Shown here piece after piece: positions 1 through 7,599 of a stretch of DNA of 13,215 bases. Location: contig JBAXKZ010000033.1 in NCBI GenBank assembly GCA_037135095.1, forward strand, positions 1-13,215. The letters run 5' to 3'. Position numbers and translations under genes: made by a program. The notes under the pieces were generated by a model that was given only the letters and a program-made list of their open reading frames with translations, was not told the origin of the DNA and made no database searches. The stretch comes from CAIMZW01 sp037135095. Lineage in GTDB: Bacteria; Actinomycetota; Actinomycetes; Nanopelagicales; Nanopelagicaceae. How positions within the stretch are numbered: the first letter of the stretch is position 1; every line of letters begins with the position of its first letter.

Positions 1-482
1 CCGCAATCCATAGCAACATTTCCGGCACCGATGATCACGGCTGATTCGATGCCTAGGTCAACGTCGATATGAACATAATCTGGGTGGCCGTTATACCAAG
101 GGACAAAATCGGCCGCTGAGATAGAGCCGGGCAAATCCTCACCTGGGATTCCTAGCCTCTTACCAATGTTGGAACCAGTACACATAATTACCGCGTCATA
201 GCGGGCGGTTAAGTCGGCCAATTGAATATCGGTGCCTAGCTCCACATTTCCAAAGAGACGAAAATTTGGGTGGGAGGCGATCTTTTCAAAAACCTTTGAG
301 ACGGTCTTAATCTTTGGGTGATCGGGAGCAACCCCAGAACGTACTAGCCCCCAAGGAGTTGGAAGGCGCTCAATCAAATCGATAGCAAAAGTGAGGTCTT
401 CGGTTTCGGAGTTTTGCAAGGCTTGAGCGCTGAAGTAACCAGCTGGGCCAGCACCAACGATTGCGATCTTATAGCGGGCCAT
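1..482 (-). CDS. fprA: FprA-type ferredoxin/flavodoxin-NADP+ reductase, N-terminal part (runs off the left edge)
   Basis: Cytosolic FAD flavoprotein that moves electrons between NADPH and ferredoxin (adrenodoxin-reductase family). About 160 N-terminal residues lie in the window; mycobacterial FprA is about 456 aa, so some two thirds are missing beyond position 1. The translation starts MARYKIAIVGAGPAGYF with the FAD-binding GAGPAG at residues 10-15. The family hallmark PTPWGLVRSGVAPDHPKIK follows, then a second dinucleotide-binding motif IGAGNVAMD at the truncated end (the NADP site). The ATG at 482-480 has GGGAG about 5 nt upstream. It lies 31 bp downstream of the lactate-dehydrogenase-like gene in the same direction, so it may be the last gene of that transcript, but it is probably a housekeeping neighbour rather than a pathway enzyme. 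Family assignment is secure; the physiological partner is unknown. Confidence 0.9.
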   Translation of the reverse strand, partial: MARYKIAIVGAGPAGYFSAQALQNSETEDLTFAIDLIERLPTPWGLVRSGVAPDHPKIKTVSKVFEKIASHPNFRLFGNVELGTDIQLADLTARYDAVIMCTGSNIGKRLGIPGEDLPGSISAADFVPWYNGHPDYVHIDVDLGIESAVIIGAGNVAMDC

Positions 483-513
483 GAGCTCTCCCTTGGGTCA
501 GGTAGTTATAGTT

Positions 514-1737
514 TCACAATTTGCGAAAACGCGCCCCGGTCTGACGGACTTCCGCAAGATTGCGATTCCCTGACAATGCCATAGTGTTCACGAATTCCCT
601 ACGTAAAATCTCTATCGCCTTCGACACACCTCGTTCGCCATCAGCCATCACGCCGTATAAATAGGCTCGGCCAATCAAAACCCCCTTGGCGCCCAAAGCC
701 ACTGCGGCATAGGCATCTTGGCCGCTCATAACGCCGCCATCGATGTAGACATCCATTTTTTTACCAACGGCATCAAGGATTTCGGGCAAGATTTCCAGCG
801 GAACTGGGCCACGGTCCAACTGCCGCCCACCATGATTTGAAAGAACGATTCCAGCAACACCCATGTTTGCCAGTTTTTTGGCGTCCTCAACGCTCTGAAT
901 GCCTTTAACGATGATTGGGCCATCCCAGGTTTGGCGCAGCCAATCGACATCATCGAAAGTGATAGCAGGCGAGAAAATCTTGGCGGCTAACTCAACCAAC
1001 GACTTATCCCAGCCTCGAAAAGCGGCAAATTCGAGTTTCTTGGTGGTGAAGAGATTTAGCCACCAGATCGGTTTACGCGCAATCGCGAAGACTGTGGAAA
1101 GTCGAATTCTGGGCGGAATTGTTAAGCCATTGCGGAAATCGCGCAAGCGCAGACCGCTGACGGGTGTATCCACCGTAAGAACCAGTGCTTCAAAGCCATT
1201 CTCTTTCGCTTGTTTAATAACCGCCAAACTGTCATCTTTATTTTGCATTATGTAAAGTTGAAACCAGCGCCGAACATTGGGAACTTTGGCGGCCAATTCA
1301 TCGGGAGATGTGGTCGACATAGTCGAGAAGATATAGATCATATTATTTGCCGCGGCGGCAGCGGCAACGGCCGGCTCCCCGACATGATGCATAAGTCGGG
1401 TGTAACCAGTTGGGGCAAAAAGGATCGGCAGATCAACTTTCTTGCCAAATATCTCCTCGCTTGGGTCCACTACAGAGACATCGCGAAGTGTTCTGGAGTT
1501 AAATTCCACATTTCTAAAGGCCGCCTTCGAATATTCCACGGCTCGCTCATCCAGAGCCGATCCTTCAACGAAATCAAAAACTACCTTTGGGACTCGCTTT
1601 TTCGCCGCAATTGCTAAATCTTCGATGGTTTGCGCTCTATTTGTTGCCGACTTGCGCCGACTCAGCGTAGGACGTGACCAATCGATAAGTGAGTAGAAAT
1701 AGCGAAAGTCTGGGAACTGACGCTTACTTTTAATCAT
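514..1737 (-). CDS. lldD: FMN-dependent L-lactate / alpha-hydroxyacid dehydrogenase (LldD/glycolate-oxidase family)
   Basis: A 407-aa flavoprotein expected to oxidise an L-2-hydroxyacid, most likely L-lactate to pyruvate. Family residues are visible: Lys278 (IIVKGI), the catalytic-base motif SNHGGRQLD with His302 and Arg305, the FMN-phosphate loop IDGGVMSG followed by IGRAYLYG, Tyr162 (QLYIMQ) and Arg197 (VDTPVSGLRLRD), which aligns with the substrate-binding Arg of glycolate oxidase. The position matching Tyr24 of the spinach enzyme appears to be Phe56 (VFDFVEG), so substrate preference is open. The N-terminus is somewhat extended and there is no signal peptide. It starts 12 bp after the ABC ATPase gene with only a weak ribosome site, so translation may be coupled. 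Its place in a fucose cluster makes sense because the diketo-fuconate route releases L-lactate. Alternatives are a glycolate or other hydroxyacid oxidase, or lactate 2-monooxygenase. Confidence 0.85.
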   Translation of the reverse strand: MIKSKRQFPDFRYFYSLIDWSRPTLSRRKSATNRAQTIEDLAIAAKKRVPKVVFDFVEGSALDERAVEYSKAAFRNVEFNSRTLRDVSVVDPSEEIFGKKVDLPILFAPTGYTRLMHHVGEPAVAAAAAANNMIYIFSTMSTTSPDELAAKVPNVRRWFQLYIMQNKDDSLAVIKQAKENGFEALVLTVDTPVSGLRLRDFRNGLTIPPRIRLSTVFAIARKPIWWLNLFTTKKLEFAAFRGWDKSLVELAAKIFSPAITFDDVDWLRQTWDGPIIVKGIQSVEDAKKLANMGVAGIVLSNHGGRQLDRGPVPLEILPEILDAVGKKMDVYIDGGVMSGQDAYAAVALGAKGVLIGRAYLYGVMADGERGVSKAIEILRREFVNTMALSGNRNLAEVRQTGARFRKL

Positions 1738-1749
1738 CGCTAATAGCTT

Positions 1750-3252
1750 CTAGGAATGGATCGTGGTCATGATAGATCGAGACATGGTTGGGTAATCCTT
1801 AGTATTTGGATAATCAGCTACCAATTCATAGTTGCGCATTACCAAAATGCGGTCTGCGATCGCGATTATTTCTGCTAAATCGCTGGAGATGAGAATGATT
1901 GATAAGCCTTCATTAGCCAGCTCCAAAATCAACTCATGAAACGCGGCTTTAGTACGAACATCAACACCAACGGTCGGCTCATCAATAATCAGAATTTCAG
2001 TCTCTGCGGCTAACCATTTGGCGACGCTTACTTTTTGCTGATTTCCGCCAGAGAGCGTTCCCGCCAGCTGATTGTTGTCAACGACTTTAATACCGAGTCG
2101 CTCAACGTACCTAGATGCGACCTCGTCCTCCTGTTTTTTATTGATAACACCAAATTTGCGAAGGAGTCGAGAGAGGATAGTTACGGAGATATTCTTTCGT
2201 ACTGGGAAATCAAGAAAGAGACCTTCTTCTTTTCGATTCTCCGTTACATAGCCAATTTTATATTTGTGGAGCGCGTCTCGAAGACTCTTAATATGGATTA
2301 ATTCTCCGTCGAGGAATATCTCCCCGCCCGTTATTCCATGAAGTCCCAAAACCGTGCGTGCAAGTTCACTTCGTCCAGCGCCAATCAGGCCGTACATTCC
2401 TAACACTTCACCCTTGGCAAGCTTCAACGAGGTATTTGCATGACCCAATGAAGTGCTGACATTACGAAGTTCGAGAACTGGTGTTGTAGATCGATCGATT
2501 TCACGCAACTCAACTTTTCGATCCGCTAAATGGCGACCCACCATTAAATCAACTACATCGCCTTGAGGGTATTCCGAGAGGGCTTTTGATTCTAGAACGC
2601 TCTCGCCGTCACGAAGAACGGTCACGATGTCACATATTTCGTACACTTCTTCGAGTTTGTGGCTTACGAATAGAATCGCGGTTCCAGTTGCCTTTAACCG
2701 GCGGATAACATCAAAGAGCTTAATCGTTTCGGCACCCGTGATTGAGGCCGTCGGCTCATCTAGCAAAATAATTTGTGCATTGGTAACCAAAGCCTTGGCA
2801 ATTTCAACTAGTTGCATTTGTGCAACTGAAAGATTTTTGATCTTTTCATTTAGGTTTATTTCGAAACCTAAAGTTTCCAGAGCCTTCTGAGCCAACTCCT
2901 TGCGCTTGGCTCGATCGACGATACCGAAGCGAATGGGAGGATTGTGAAGCGTTATGTTTTCCTCAACAGAGAAATCCGGAATTAGGTTTCGTTCTTGGTG
3001 TACTACGGCGATACCGGCATGAGTTGCCTCAACTGGTGACTCGAAGAATTTCACTTCGCCGTTAGTTTTCAAAGTTCCGGAGTCGGCGCGATATACGCCG
3101 GTAATGATCTTAATTAAAGTTGATTTGCCAGCACCGTTTTCGCCCAGGAGCGCGTGAACCGTTCCGCCAGTGAGCGTTAGATTGACCTTATTAAGCGCCT
3201 GGACGCCTGGAAAGGCTTTAGAAACATTCTCAATTAAGAGTTCAGTGGTCAT
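1750..3252 (-). CDS. Sugar ABC transporter ATP-binding protein, two-domain (RbsA/XylG/MglA type)
   Basis: A 500-aa cytoplasmic ATPase that powers uptake with the two permeases and binding protein nearby. The first half has Walker A GENGAGKS (37-44), the degenerate signature LSVAQMQLVEIAKAL usual for this class, Walker B ILLDEPTAS and the switch His in LFVSHKLEE. The second half has the typical imperfect Walker A (GLIGAGRSE), a canonical LSGGNQQKVSVAKWL signature and Walker B ILIIDEPTVGVD, with the switch His replaced (ISSDLAE), as is normal for RbsA-like proteins. I chose the ATG at 3252-3250: it overlaps the permease stop as ATGA, has AAGG about 8 nt upstream, and gives MTTELLIENV. A longer reading from 3303 would add 17 residues that merely overlap the permease. 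Confidence 0.93.
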   Translation of the reverse strand: MTTELLIENVSKAFPGVQALNKVNLTLTGGTVHALLGENGAGKSTLIKIITGVYRADSGTLKTNGEVKFFESPVEATHAGIAVVHQERNLIPDFSVEENITLHNPPIRFGIVDRAKRKELAQKALETLGFEINLNEKIKNLSVAQMQLVEIAKALVTNAQIILLDEPTASITGAETIKLFDVIRRLKATGTAILFVSHKLEEVYEICDIVTVLRDGESVLESKALSEYPQGDVVDLMVGRHLADRKVELREIDRSTTPVLELRNVSTSLGHANTSLKLAKGEVLGMYGLIGAGRSELARTVLGLHGITGGEIFLDGELIHIKSLRDALHKYKIGYVTENRKEEGLFLDFPVRKNISVTILSRLLRKFGVINKKQEDEVASRYVERLGIKVVDNNQLAGTLSGGNQQKVSVAKWLAAETEILIIDEPTVGVDVRTKAAFHELILELANEGLSIILISSDLAEIIAIADRILVMRNYELVADYPNTKDYPTMSRSIMTTIHS

Positions 3253-4229
3253 CGGGAAACCTTCATTCCTTCTCGAGCTCTTTCGCTGCGGCGGCGGCGC
3301 CATTCACTAAGAGCAACGGTGGAAAGTACGACTACACCGACGGTTAAGCTGACAATGCTGGGATCTAATGAATATTGCGCTCGGGCGATATCCACCAGTC
3401 GAACAACGCCGGCTGCGACGATAGTTCCATAAACCGCAACCGTTCCACCGGCCATCAATACGCCACCGATGATTGGCGCCGCGAAACTTGAAAGCATCCA
3501 GTCACCTCCGATTGAACGATTGATTCCGGGCAGCGAGGCGATCGTAATTATTGAAGCGACCCCAACTAATGCCCCCGAAAGTGTGTGAGCAATAAGTACC
3601 GAGCGATTATTGGAGACGCCAGAAAGCCGAGCCGCAAGTGCGTTCCCACCTGTTGCTAAGACTCGCCTACCTGTGGCGGTCCGGCTAAAGAAGAGGGAGA
3701 GAAGGACGGAGGTCGCGATCGCGATCATCAGGATTAATGGGAATCCCAATACGCTTTTAGCGCCAAAATTGGGAAGGGAGATTGGATACGCGTCGATGGT
3801 AAATGAACGAACCAAACGATATTGAAAACCCAACAAGATAGTCATAGTTCCCAATGTGATGATAAAGCCATTTAATTGCGTTAGAACAACCAATGCTCCG
3901 TTAATTGCTCCGACTCCGGTGGCAACAAGGAAACCTATAAGTAGCGCCAGCCAGATTGGGTAATGGTGTTGCGCCATCAATACCGCCATTACGCCAGAGG
4001 AGACGCCACCCATGGCTCCAACAGCAAGATTCATTTGGCCGATGCAAAGAACGACCATCTGCGCCATTCCAATCACAATTGGAACTGCCAAATAAGTTAG
4101 GAACCCTTGTAGTGAGTTGCGATGCAGCAGAATCCCATGGGAGGTTGCCACCAAGATGCCAAAACCAACAATAAAGATAATGGTCAAAGAAAGTTCCGTC
4201 ATGCGGTGCTGGAAGAAAGTTTTTAACAT
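3249..4229 (-). CDS. Sugar ABC transporter permease 1 (RbsC-like, BPD_transp_2 family)
   Basis: A 326-aa polytopic membrane protein, one of two non-identical permeases that probably form the heterodimeric channel of the importer. Hydrophobic segments fall near residues 11-30, 44-64, 90-110, 120-135, 162-181, 213-232, 248-275 and 290-308. The cytoplasmic coupling loop GRRVLATGGNALAARLSG (about 187-204) is the conserved ATPase contact of this family. The segment IGQMNLAVG corresponds to the family's GIDLSVG motif, with Asn in place of the usual Asp. The C-terminus is strongly basic (WRRRRSER). The start codon overlaps the previous permease stop as TAATG and the stop overlaps the ATPase start as ATGA, so the genes are translationally coupled. 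Substrate cannot be read from the sequence; context suggests a deoxy-sugar or pentose. Confidence 0.92.
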   Translation of the reverse strand: MLKTFFQHRMTELSLTIIFIVGFGILVATSHGILLHRNSLQGFLTYLAVPIVIGMAQMVVLCIGQMNLAVGAMGGVSSGVMAVLMAQHHYPIWLALLIGFLVATGVGAINGALVVLTQLNGFIITLGTMTILLGFQYRLVRSFTIDAYPISLPNFGAKSVLGFPLILMIAIATSVLLSLFFSRTATGRRVLATGGNALAARLSGVSNNRSVLIAHTLSGALVGVASIITIASLPGINRSIGGDWMLSSFAAPIIGGVLMAGGTVAVYGTIVAAGVVRLVDIARAQYSLDPSIVSLTVGVVVLSTVALSEWRRRRSERAREGMKVSR

Positions 4230-5257
4230 TAGCCTCGACCTCTCATTCTAAGAGAGAGCAGCATTTTTTGAATTTGCCCTAATGAGAGCGCAGTTAAAAG
4301 TACGAGCCCAAGTGCAATATTTAAAGTCTCTAAACCAATTCCTTGAACTGAGAGACCCTGCCTAATAACTAACGTAAGCATCGTTCCGATAAAGGTGCCC
4401 AGAACCGCAACTGATCCCCCGACTAACAGTGTTCCCCCGAGAACTGGTCCGAGAAATGAAGGCAGCATAAATTGACTGCCGATAGCTGCGGTAAAGGAGC
4501 CATTGGTAAAAGCCAGCATCACGCCGGCGAGAGCAGCGAGCAGGCCCGAGAAGGTATGAGCGATGATCACCCGTCGGTCTACTGGAATTCCGGAAAGCTT
4601 GGCCGCGCGAAGATTAGAGCCGGTGGCCAGAAGTTCTCGGCCTAGTTTGGTTCGAGCAAAGAGAAAACCCACCAAAGCTAAGGCAAAGATTGCAGGGATC
4701 AGCATCATTGGAAAGACGGCGGGGCCGCAAAGTTTGGCGATGCAATACTGGTGGAGGCTGGTATTTCGCCAATAATCCATTCCCTTTGGTTTGGTAATGA
4801 AAGCGGCGGTGGCGCCAGTGAAAGTGACGTAGATAAAAGTTACGAAGCCGAGGAGCGCAAAATCCATCGCCAAAGTAACGATAAAAGCATTTACCTGCGA
4901 TTTAACAATAATCAGTCCGGTAACAGCGCCCAAAACCGATCCTGTAAGTAGTCCGACTATGACACCGGGGACTAAGGAAAAATGAAGATATTGGTAAGCC
5001 GAACCTGCAGCTAACGCAGAAACGGCAGCCATACGGCCAACCGCCAGATTTAGATGTCCGATTGAAAGAGCGCACAACTGCGCCAATCCAATGACGGTTA
5101 GAACTGCGCCATCGCGTAATAATGGATAAAGAACAAAATCAGTATTGAAAAAAGCGCTATTTTTAAAGCCAAAGAATAGAAAGAGAACGACCGTTAAGAC
5201 CAATAAAATTACTCGTTGATCTGAAATTACCGTCTTGGTTTTACTTGCCACACTCAT
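4229..5257 (-). CDS. Sugar ABC transporter permease 2 (RbsC-like, BPD_transp_2 family)
   Basis: A 342-aa membrane protein, partner of the neighbouring permease. After a short basic N-terminus there is a transmembrane segment at about 15-31 and further ones near 50-66, 75-115, 122-146, 180-200, 230-250 and towards the C-terminus. The coupling loop GRELLATGSNLRAAKLSG lies at about 207-223. The family motif reads IGHLNLAVG, again with Asn where most relatives have Asp. A longer extracytoplasmic loop (about 150-178) carrying two Cys residues (YCIAKLCG) distinguishes it from permease 1. It overlaps the upstream dehydratase gene by 4 bp (ATGA) and the downstream permease by 1 bp (TAATG), placing the dehydratase and transporter in one operon. 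Confidence 0.92.
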   Translation of the reverse strand: MSVASKTKTVISDQRVILLVLTVVLFLFFGFKNSAFFNTDFVLYPLLRDGAVLTVIGLAQLCALSIGHLNLAVGRMAAVSALAAGSAYQYLHFSLVPGVIVGLLTGSVLGAVTGLIIVKSQVNAFIVTLAMDFALLGFVTFIYVTFTGATAAFITKPKGMDYWRNTSLHQYCIAKLCGPAVFPMMLIPAIFALALVGFLFARTKLGRELLATGSNLRAAKLSGIPVDRRVIIAHTFSGLLAALAGVMLAFTNGSFTAAIGSQFMLPSFLGPVLGGTLLVGGSVAVLGTFIGTMLTLVIRQGLSVQGIGLETLNIALGLVLLTALSLGQIQKMLLSLRMRGRG

Positions 5258-6342
5258 GAGACCCTCAATCCATCGATTGCATCAAAATCCCAATCAATTC
5301 CCAACCCTGCAGTAGTAGGCGCCATTGCATTTCCCGCTTCAATAGCCATCTGAGTGTGCGTGATGCCGCGCAGTTGCGGAATGTGTTCCACGTATAACCC
5401 GTTCGGGATCGCAGCCGTTAAACTCACATGTATCTCCATTAAAAAGTGGGGACAAACCTTTACATTGAACGCCTCGGCCATGTGGGCAACTTTAAGCCAT
5501 GGAGTGATCCCACCAACTCGAGCAACATCAACTTGGACAATTCCAACCGCTGACTGGTGAAGGTACTGCTGAAATTGTTGAACTGAATACAAAGTTTCAC
5601 CAACTGCAATCGGGATTGAAGTGGCGGCGGCTAAAATCGCATGAGACTTAACATCATCGGCTGGCATAGGTTCTTCAAACCAGAAGAGATCCAACGGTGC
5701 AAATGCGCTGGCTCGTCGCTTTGCTTCTGCCAAAGTAAATGAGGTGTTGGCATCGACCATGATGTGCATATCGTTACCAACCGCTTCGCGCACTGCAGTT
5801 AAGCGCTCAACATCTTCATGAACATTAGCCTTACCAACTTTAAGTTTAATTCCTGGCCAACCTTTTGCCTTCGACGCTGTCGCTCCTGCAACCAGCTCTG
5901 CAGTTGTTAAGTGCAGCCAGCCACCTTCGGTGTCGTACAGCGGAACTCGGTCGCGGAATCCGCCGGCCATTACTGCCAAACTTTGATTAGCGCGCTTGCA
6001 CTTTAGATCCCAAATTGCGGTATCTATGGCTGCGACTGCCAATGATGTGATTGCTCCAGTTTCTGTGGCTCGCGTTGAGTAATAGATCTGATTCCAGACC
6101 TGCTCGACGTTCTTTGAATCTAGGCCAATTAATTTCGGGATTAAATAATCCTTAAGCATTGCAAGAACGGCGGTGCCGCCAGTGCCGATTGTGTAGCTGT
6201 ATCCAATTCCTTCTAGGCCGTCGCTAGTTTTAATTCGTACAAAAGGCGTCTCTTGTTTTAAGAAGGCTTGAACTGAATCGGTTCGAACTGTCTCAACTGG
6301 GATATCAATTAAGAACGCTTCTGCGGATGTAATTATGCTCAA
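5254..6342 (-). CDS. Enolase-superfamily sugar-acid dehydratase, mandelate-racemase subgroup (galactarate/L-talarate dehydratase-like)
   Basis: A 362-aa enzyme predicted to remove water from an aldonic or aldaric acid using Mg2+ and a Lys/His acid-base pair. Visible residues: Lys166 and Lys168 (GIKLKVG), metal ligands Asp197 (MVDANT), Glu223 (WFEEP) and Glu249 (AVGET), and the Asp272/His299 dyad (QVDVARVGG, CPHF). The segments GGWLH, PHFLMEIHVSL and YVEHIPQL resemble galactarate/L-talarate dehydratases more than the FucD encoded at 9040-10335, so this is not a duplicate of it. The start is TTG at 6342-6340: no ATG is nearby and AAAGGG sits 8 nt upstream. Its stop overlaps the permease start (ATGA), so the substrate probably enters by this importer. 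Candidates are L-fuconate, D-arabinonate, L-galactonate or a hexarate; the choice is inference. Confidence 0.8.
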   Translation of the reverse strand: MSIITSAEAFLIDIPVETVRTDSVQAFLKQETPFVRIKTSDGLEGIGYSYTIGTGGTAVLAMLKDYLIPKLIGLDSKNVEQVWNQIYYSTRATETGAITSLAVAAIDTAIWDLKCKRANQSLAVMAGGFRDRVPLYDTEGGWLHLTTAELVAGATASKAKGWPGIKLKVGKANVHEDVERLTAVREAVGNDMHIMVDANTSFTLAEAKRRASAFAPLDLFWFEEPMPADDVKSHAILAAATSIPIAVGETLYSVQQFQQYLHQSAVGIVQVDVARVGGITPWLKVAHMAEAFNVKVCPHFLMEIHVSLTAAIPNGLYVEHIPQLRGITHTQMAIEAGNAMAPTTAGLGIDWDFDAIDGLRVS

Positions 6343-6350
6343 CGAAGAAG

Positions 6351-6358
6351 CCCTTTCT
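6351..6358 (-). promoter_or_regulatory. Ribosome binding site supporting the TTG start
   Basis: On the minus strand AGAAAGGG lies 8 nt before a TTG codon at 6342-6340. No in-frame ATG or GTG is available close by, so this purine-rich box is what fixes the start of the dehydratase gene. TTG initiation is expected to lower translation relative to its ATG-started neighbours. Confidence 0.6.
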
Positions 6359-6377
6359 GATTGGGGAGATCGTGAAT

Positions 6378-6413
6378 TTGGATGACTCGCACCCAGGGGC
6401 GCGAGTCATCCAA
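6378..6413 (-). promoter_or_regulatory. Intercistronic stem-loop downstream of the binding-protein gene
   Basis: A perfect 13-bp inverted repeat (TTGGATGACTCGC, 10-nt loop, GCGAGTCATCCAA) lies in the 84-bp gap between the binding-protein gene and the dehydratase. Neither strand has a U-tract after the stem, so it is not a standard intrinsic terminator. In many ABC operons such a hairpin protects the 3' end of the binding-protein message or attenuates read-through, so that the binding protein is made in excess over the membrane parts. That role is inferred; the hairpin is seen directly. Confidence 0.75.
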
Positions 6414-6426
6414 TCCTTTGTTGCTA

Positions 6427-7464
6427 TTACTTGCAGGTCATGTACTTCGTTTGGTATGACTTTAGAAGTGCCTTCGAGAAGGCCTGACGAGTTGCGTTAT
6501 AGGTTGAAACATTAGCTTTGGTGACCAAGAAGGAACCAGAGTCGGTGTAGAGACCTGGAGTCTTCATTGTGCAAGCCTTTGATCCAAGTGCTGATAGCAC
6601 CCATGAACCAACATAGCCTTGTCCCCAAGGATTCTGAACAACAGTTCCTGAGATAACGCCACTCTTGATTGCGGACAAGATCTTTGGATCATCATCAATT
6701 GCAATGACCTTGATTGGCAACTTTGAAGCAGCTACGGATTGAGTTGCTGCAACTGCAGGGTTGTATGCAGTTGTAACAATGCCGTTGATCTTGGTGCCCT
6801 TTGCAGCCATTAGATCGGAAACAGCCTTTGTAGCGGTTTGTAGATCGGTATCGATATCAGTGATGGTGGTAAGCAACTTAACTTTTCCGCCAGTTTCTGC
6901 GACAGCCTTCTTTACGCCATCCATACGACGGATTGTGTTTGCATCCACTGCGTTACCGGTTAGGTGAACGAGGTTTCCCTTGCCACCCATCTTGGCGATT
7001 ACGGACTTTGCTGCCAAGTAAGCAGCCTTACCGGTATCGGTAGAGAGGCAGAAGTCGGCGGAATTCTTCTGTGGTTCTTTGACGATGTCATATCCACCTG
7101 GGCAAGAAGCCAATGAACCGACAGCAAATCCCTTGGCCTTCAAGCTGGCAAAGGTGCTGTTGATATCGGATGGTGAAACACCGAAGATTCCAAATGCGTT
7201 ATAGCCCTGAGCAGCTAAAGAATCGATCGCAGCATTTTGCTTGGTCTGATCCCATTCGCCAGTCTCATTAAATACTGTTCCACCAATCTTGAATTCTGCA
7301 ACGGCAGCTTTCCCGCCAGCAATCCAAGGTTGGAAATAAGGGTGAGCTCCACCAGGAACAAGGGCAACCTTGATCTTGGAGAAGTCAGGAGTTCCGGCAG
7401 CAAACGCGGAAGATGGAACCGCAAGTGCAATCGCGAGAATTCCCGCTAGTAGCGACTTTTTCAT
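6427..7464 (-). CDS. Periplasmic-type sugar-binding protein of an ABC importer (cluster B, Peripla_BP_4-like)
   Basis: A 345-aa exported solute-binding protein that captures the sugar for the two permeases. The N-terminus MKKSLLAGILAIALAVPSSA with AFA just after it is a clear Sec signal peptide, cut around residues 22-23. No lipobox Cys is present, which is notable for a cell without an outer membrane. The mature part starts KIKVALVPGGAHPYFQPW, a typical first strand and ligand loop of ribose/galactose-type binding proteins, and VIAIDDDPKILSAIKSG and VVQNPWGQGY match the later ligand-binding segments. Four Cys residues (Cys121, Cys139, one in SKACTM, one in the terminal YMTCK) could pair as disulfides. 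I chose the ATG at 7464, with AAAGGA 6-7 nt upstream; a longer reading from 7572 adds 36 residues that bury the signal peptide. It is separated from the regulator gene by a promoter region. Confidence 0.92.
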   Translation of the reverse strand: MKKSLLAGILAIALAVPSSAFAAGTPDFSKIKVALVPGGAHPYFQPWIAGGKAAVAEFKIGGTVFNETGEWDQTKQNAAIDSLAAQGYNAFGIFGVSPSDINSTFASLKAKGFAVGSLASCPGGYDIVKEPQKNSADFCLSTDTGKAAYLAAKSVIAKMGGKGNLVHLTGNAVDANTIRRMDGVKKAVAETGGKVKLLTTITDIDTDLQTATKAVSDLMAAKGTKINGIVTTAYNPAVAATQSVAASKLPIKVIAIDDDPKILSAIKSGVISGTVVQNPWGQGYVGSWVLSALGSKACTMKTPGLYTDSGSFLVTKANVSTYNATRQAFSKALLKSYQTKYMTCK

Positions 7465-7470
7465 GCATTT

Positions 7471-7476
7471 TCCTTT
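7471..7476 (-). promoter_or_regulatory. Ribosome binding site of the binding-protein gene
   Basis: On the minus strand AAAGGA precedes the ATG at 7464 by about 6 nt. It supports the start that places the signal peptide at the very N-terminus, instead of the longer reading from 7572. Confidence 0.65.
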
Positions 7477-7516
7477 CGAATTCCTACTGTTGAATTCCTT
7501 CGGGATCGCTGTGAGC

Positions 7517-7531
7517 AAAATCCTATAGGAA
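7517..7531. promoter_or_regulatory. Candidate GntR operator, copy 1 (upstream of the binding-protein gene)
   Basis: Contains the perfect 10-bp palindrome TCCTATAGGA (7521-7530) within AAAATCCTATAGGAA. It is 53-67 bp before the binding-protein start and overlaps a possible -10 (TAGGAT on the minus strand). The same core recurs at 7600-7613 and at 10389-10400. A repressor site for the FCD-type GntR protein encoded just upstream is inferred from recurrence and position. Confidence 0.6.
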
Positions 7532-7599
7532 GTGGGTGGCTTGAGCATGGCGCAAAGGTAGGGCGAATTCAAGGACTCAAGATAACGGTTTTATAACGA

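Noticed and set aside
1210..1617. 135-codon open frame on the plus strand opposite the lactate-dehydrogenase-like gene
   Set aside because: It lies wholly antisense to a gene with intact catalytic motifs, has no ribosome site or recognisable domain, and looks like a shadow frame.
3713..3724. TCGCGATCGCGA palindrome (with another GCGATCGC at 1856-1863)
   Set aside because: Both lie in coding sequence rich in Ile/Ala codons (ATC GCG); only two copies in 13 kb, so no sign of an enriched repeat such as HIP1.
6378..6413. Calling the hairpin a rho-independent terminator
   Set aside because: No U-run follows the stem on either strand, and the downstream genes would otherwise have no obvious promoter.
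7478..7499. GAATTCCT direct repeat 14 bp apart (and GAATTC again at 7565-7570) in the binding-protein leader
   Set aside because: Short repeats in an A/T-leaning leader close to the ribosome site; no partner copy in the other promoter, so not called as an operator.
7465..7572. N-terminal extension of the binding protein to a start at 7572
   Set aside because: The extra 36 residues would bury a clear signal peptide and overlap promoter/operator sequence; the ATG at 7464 has a good ribosome site.
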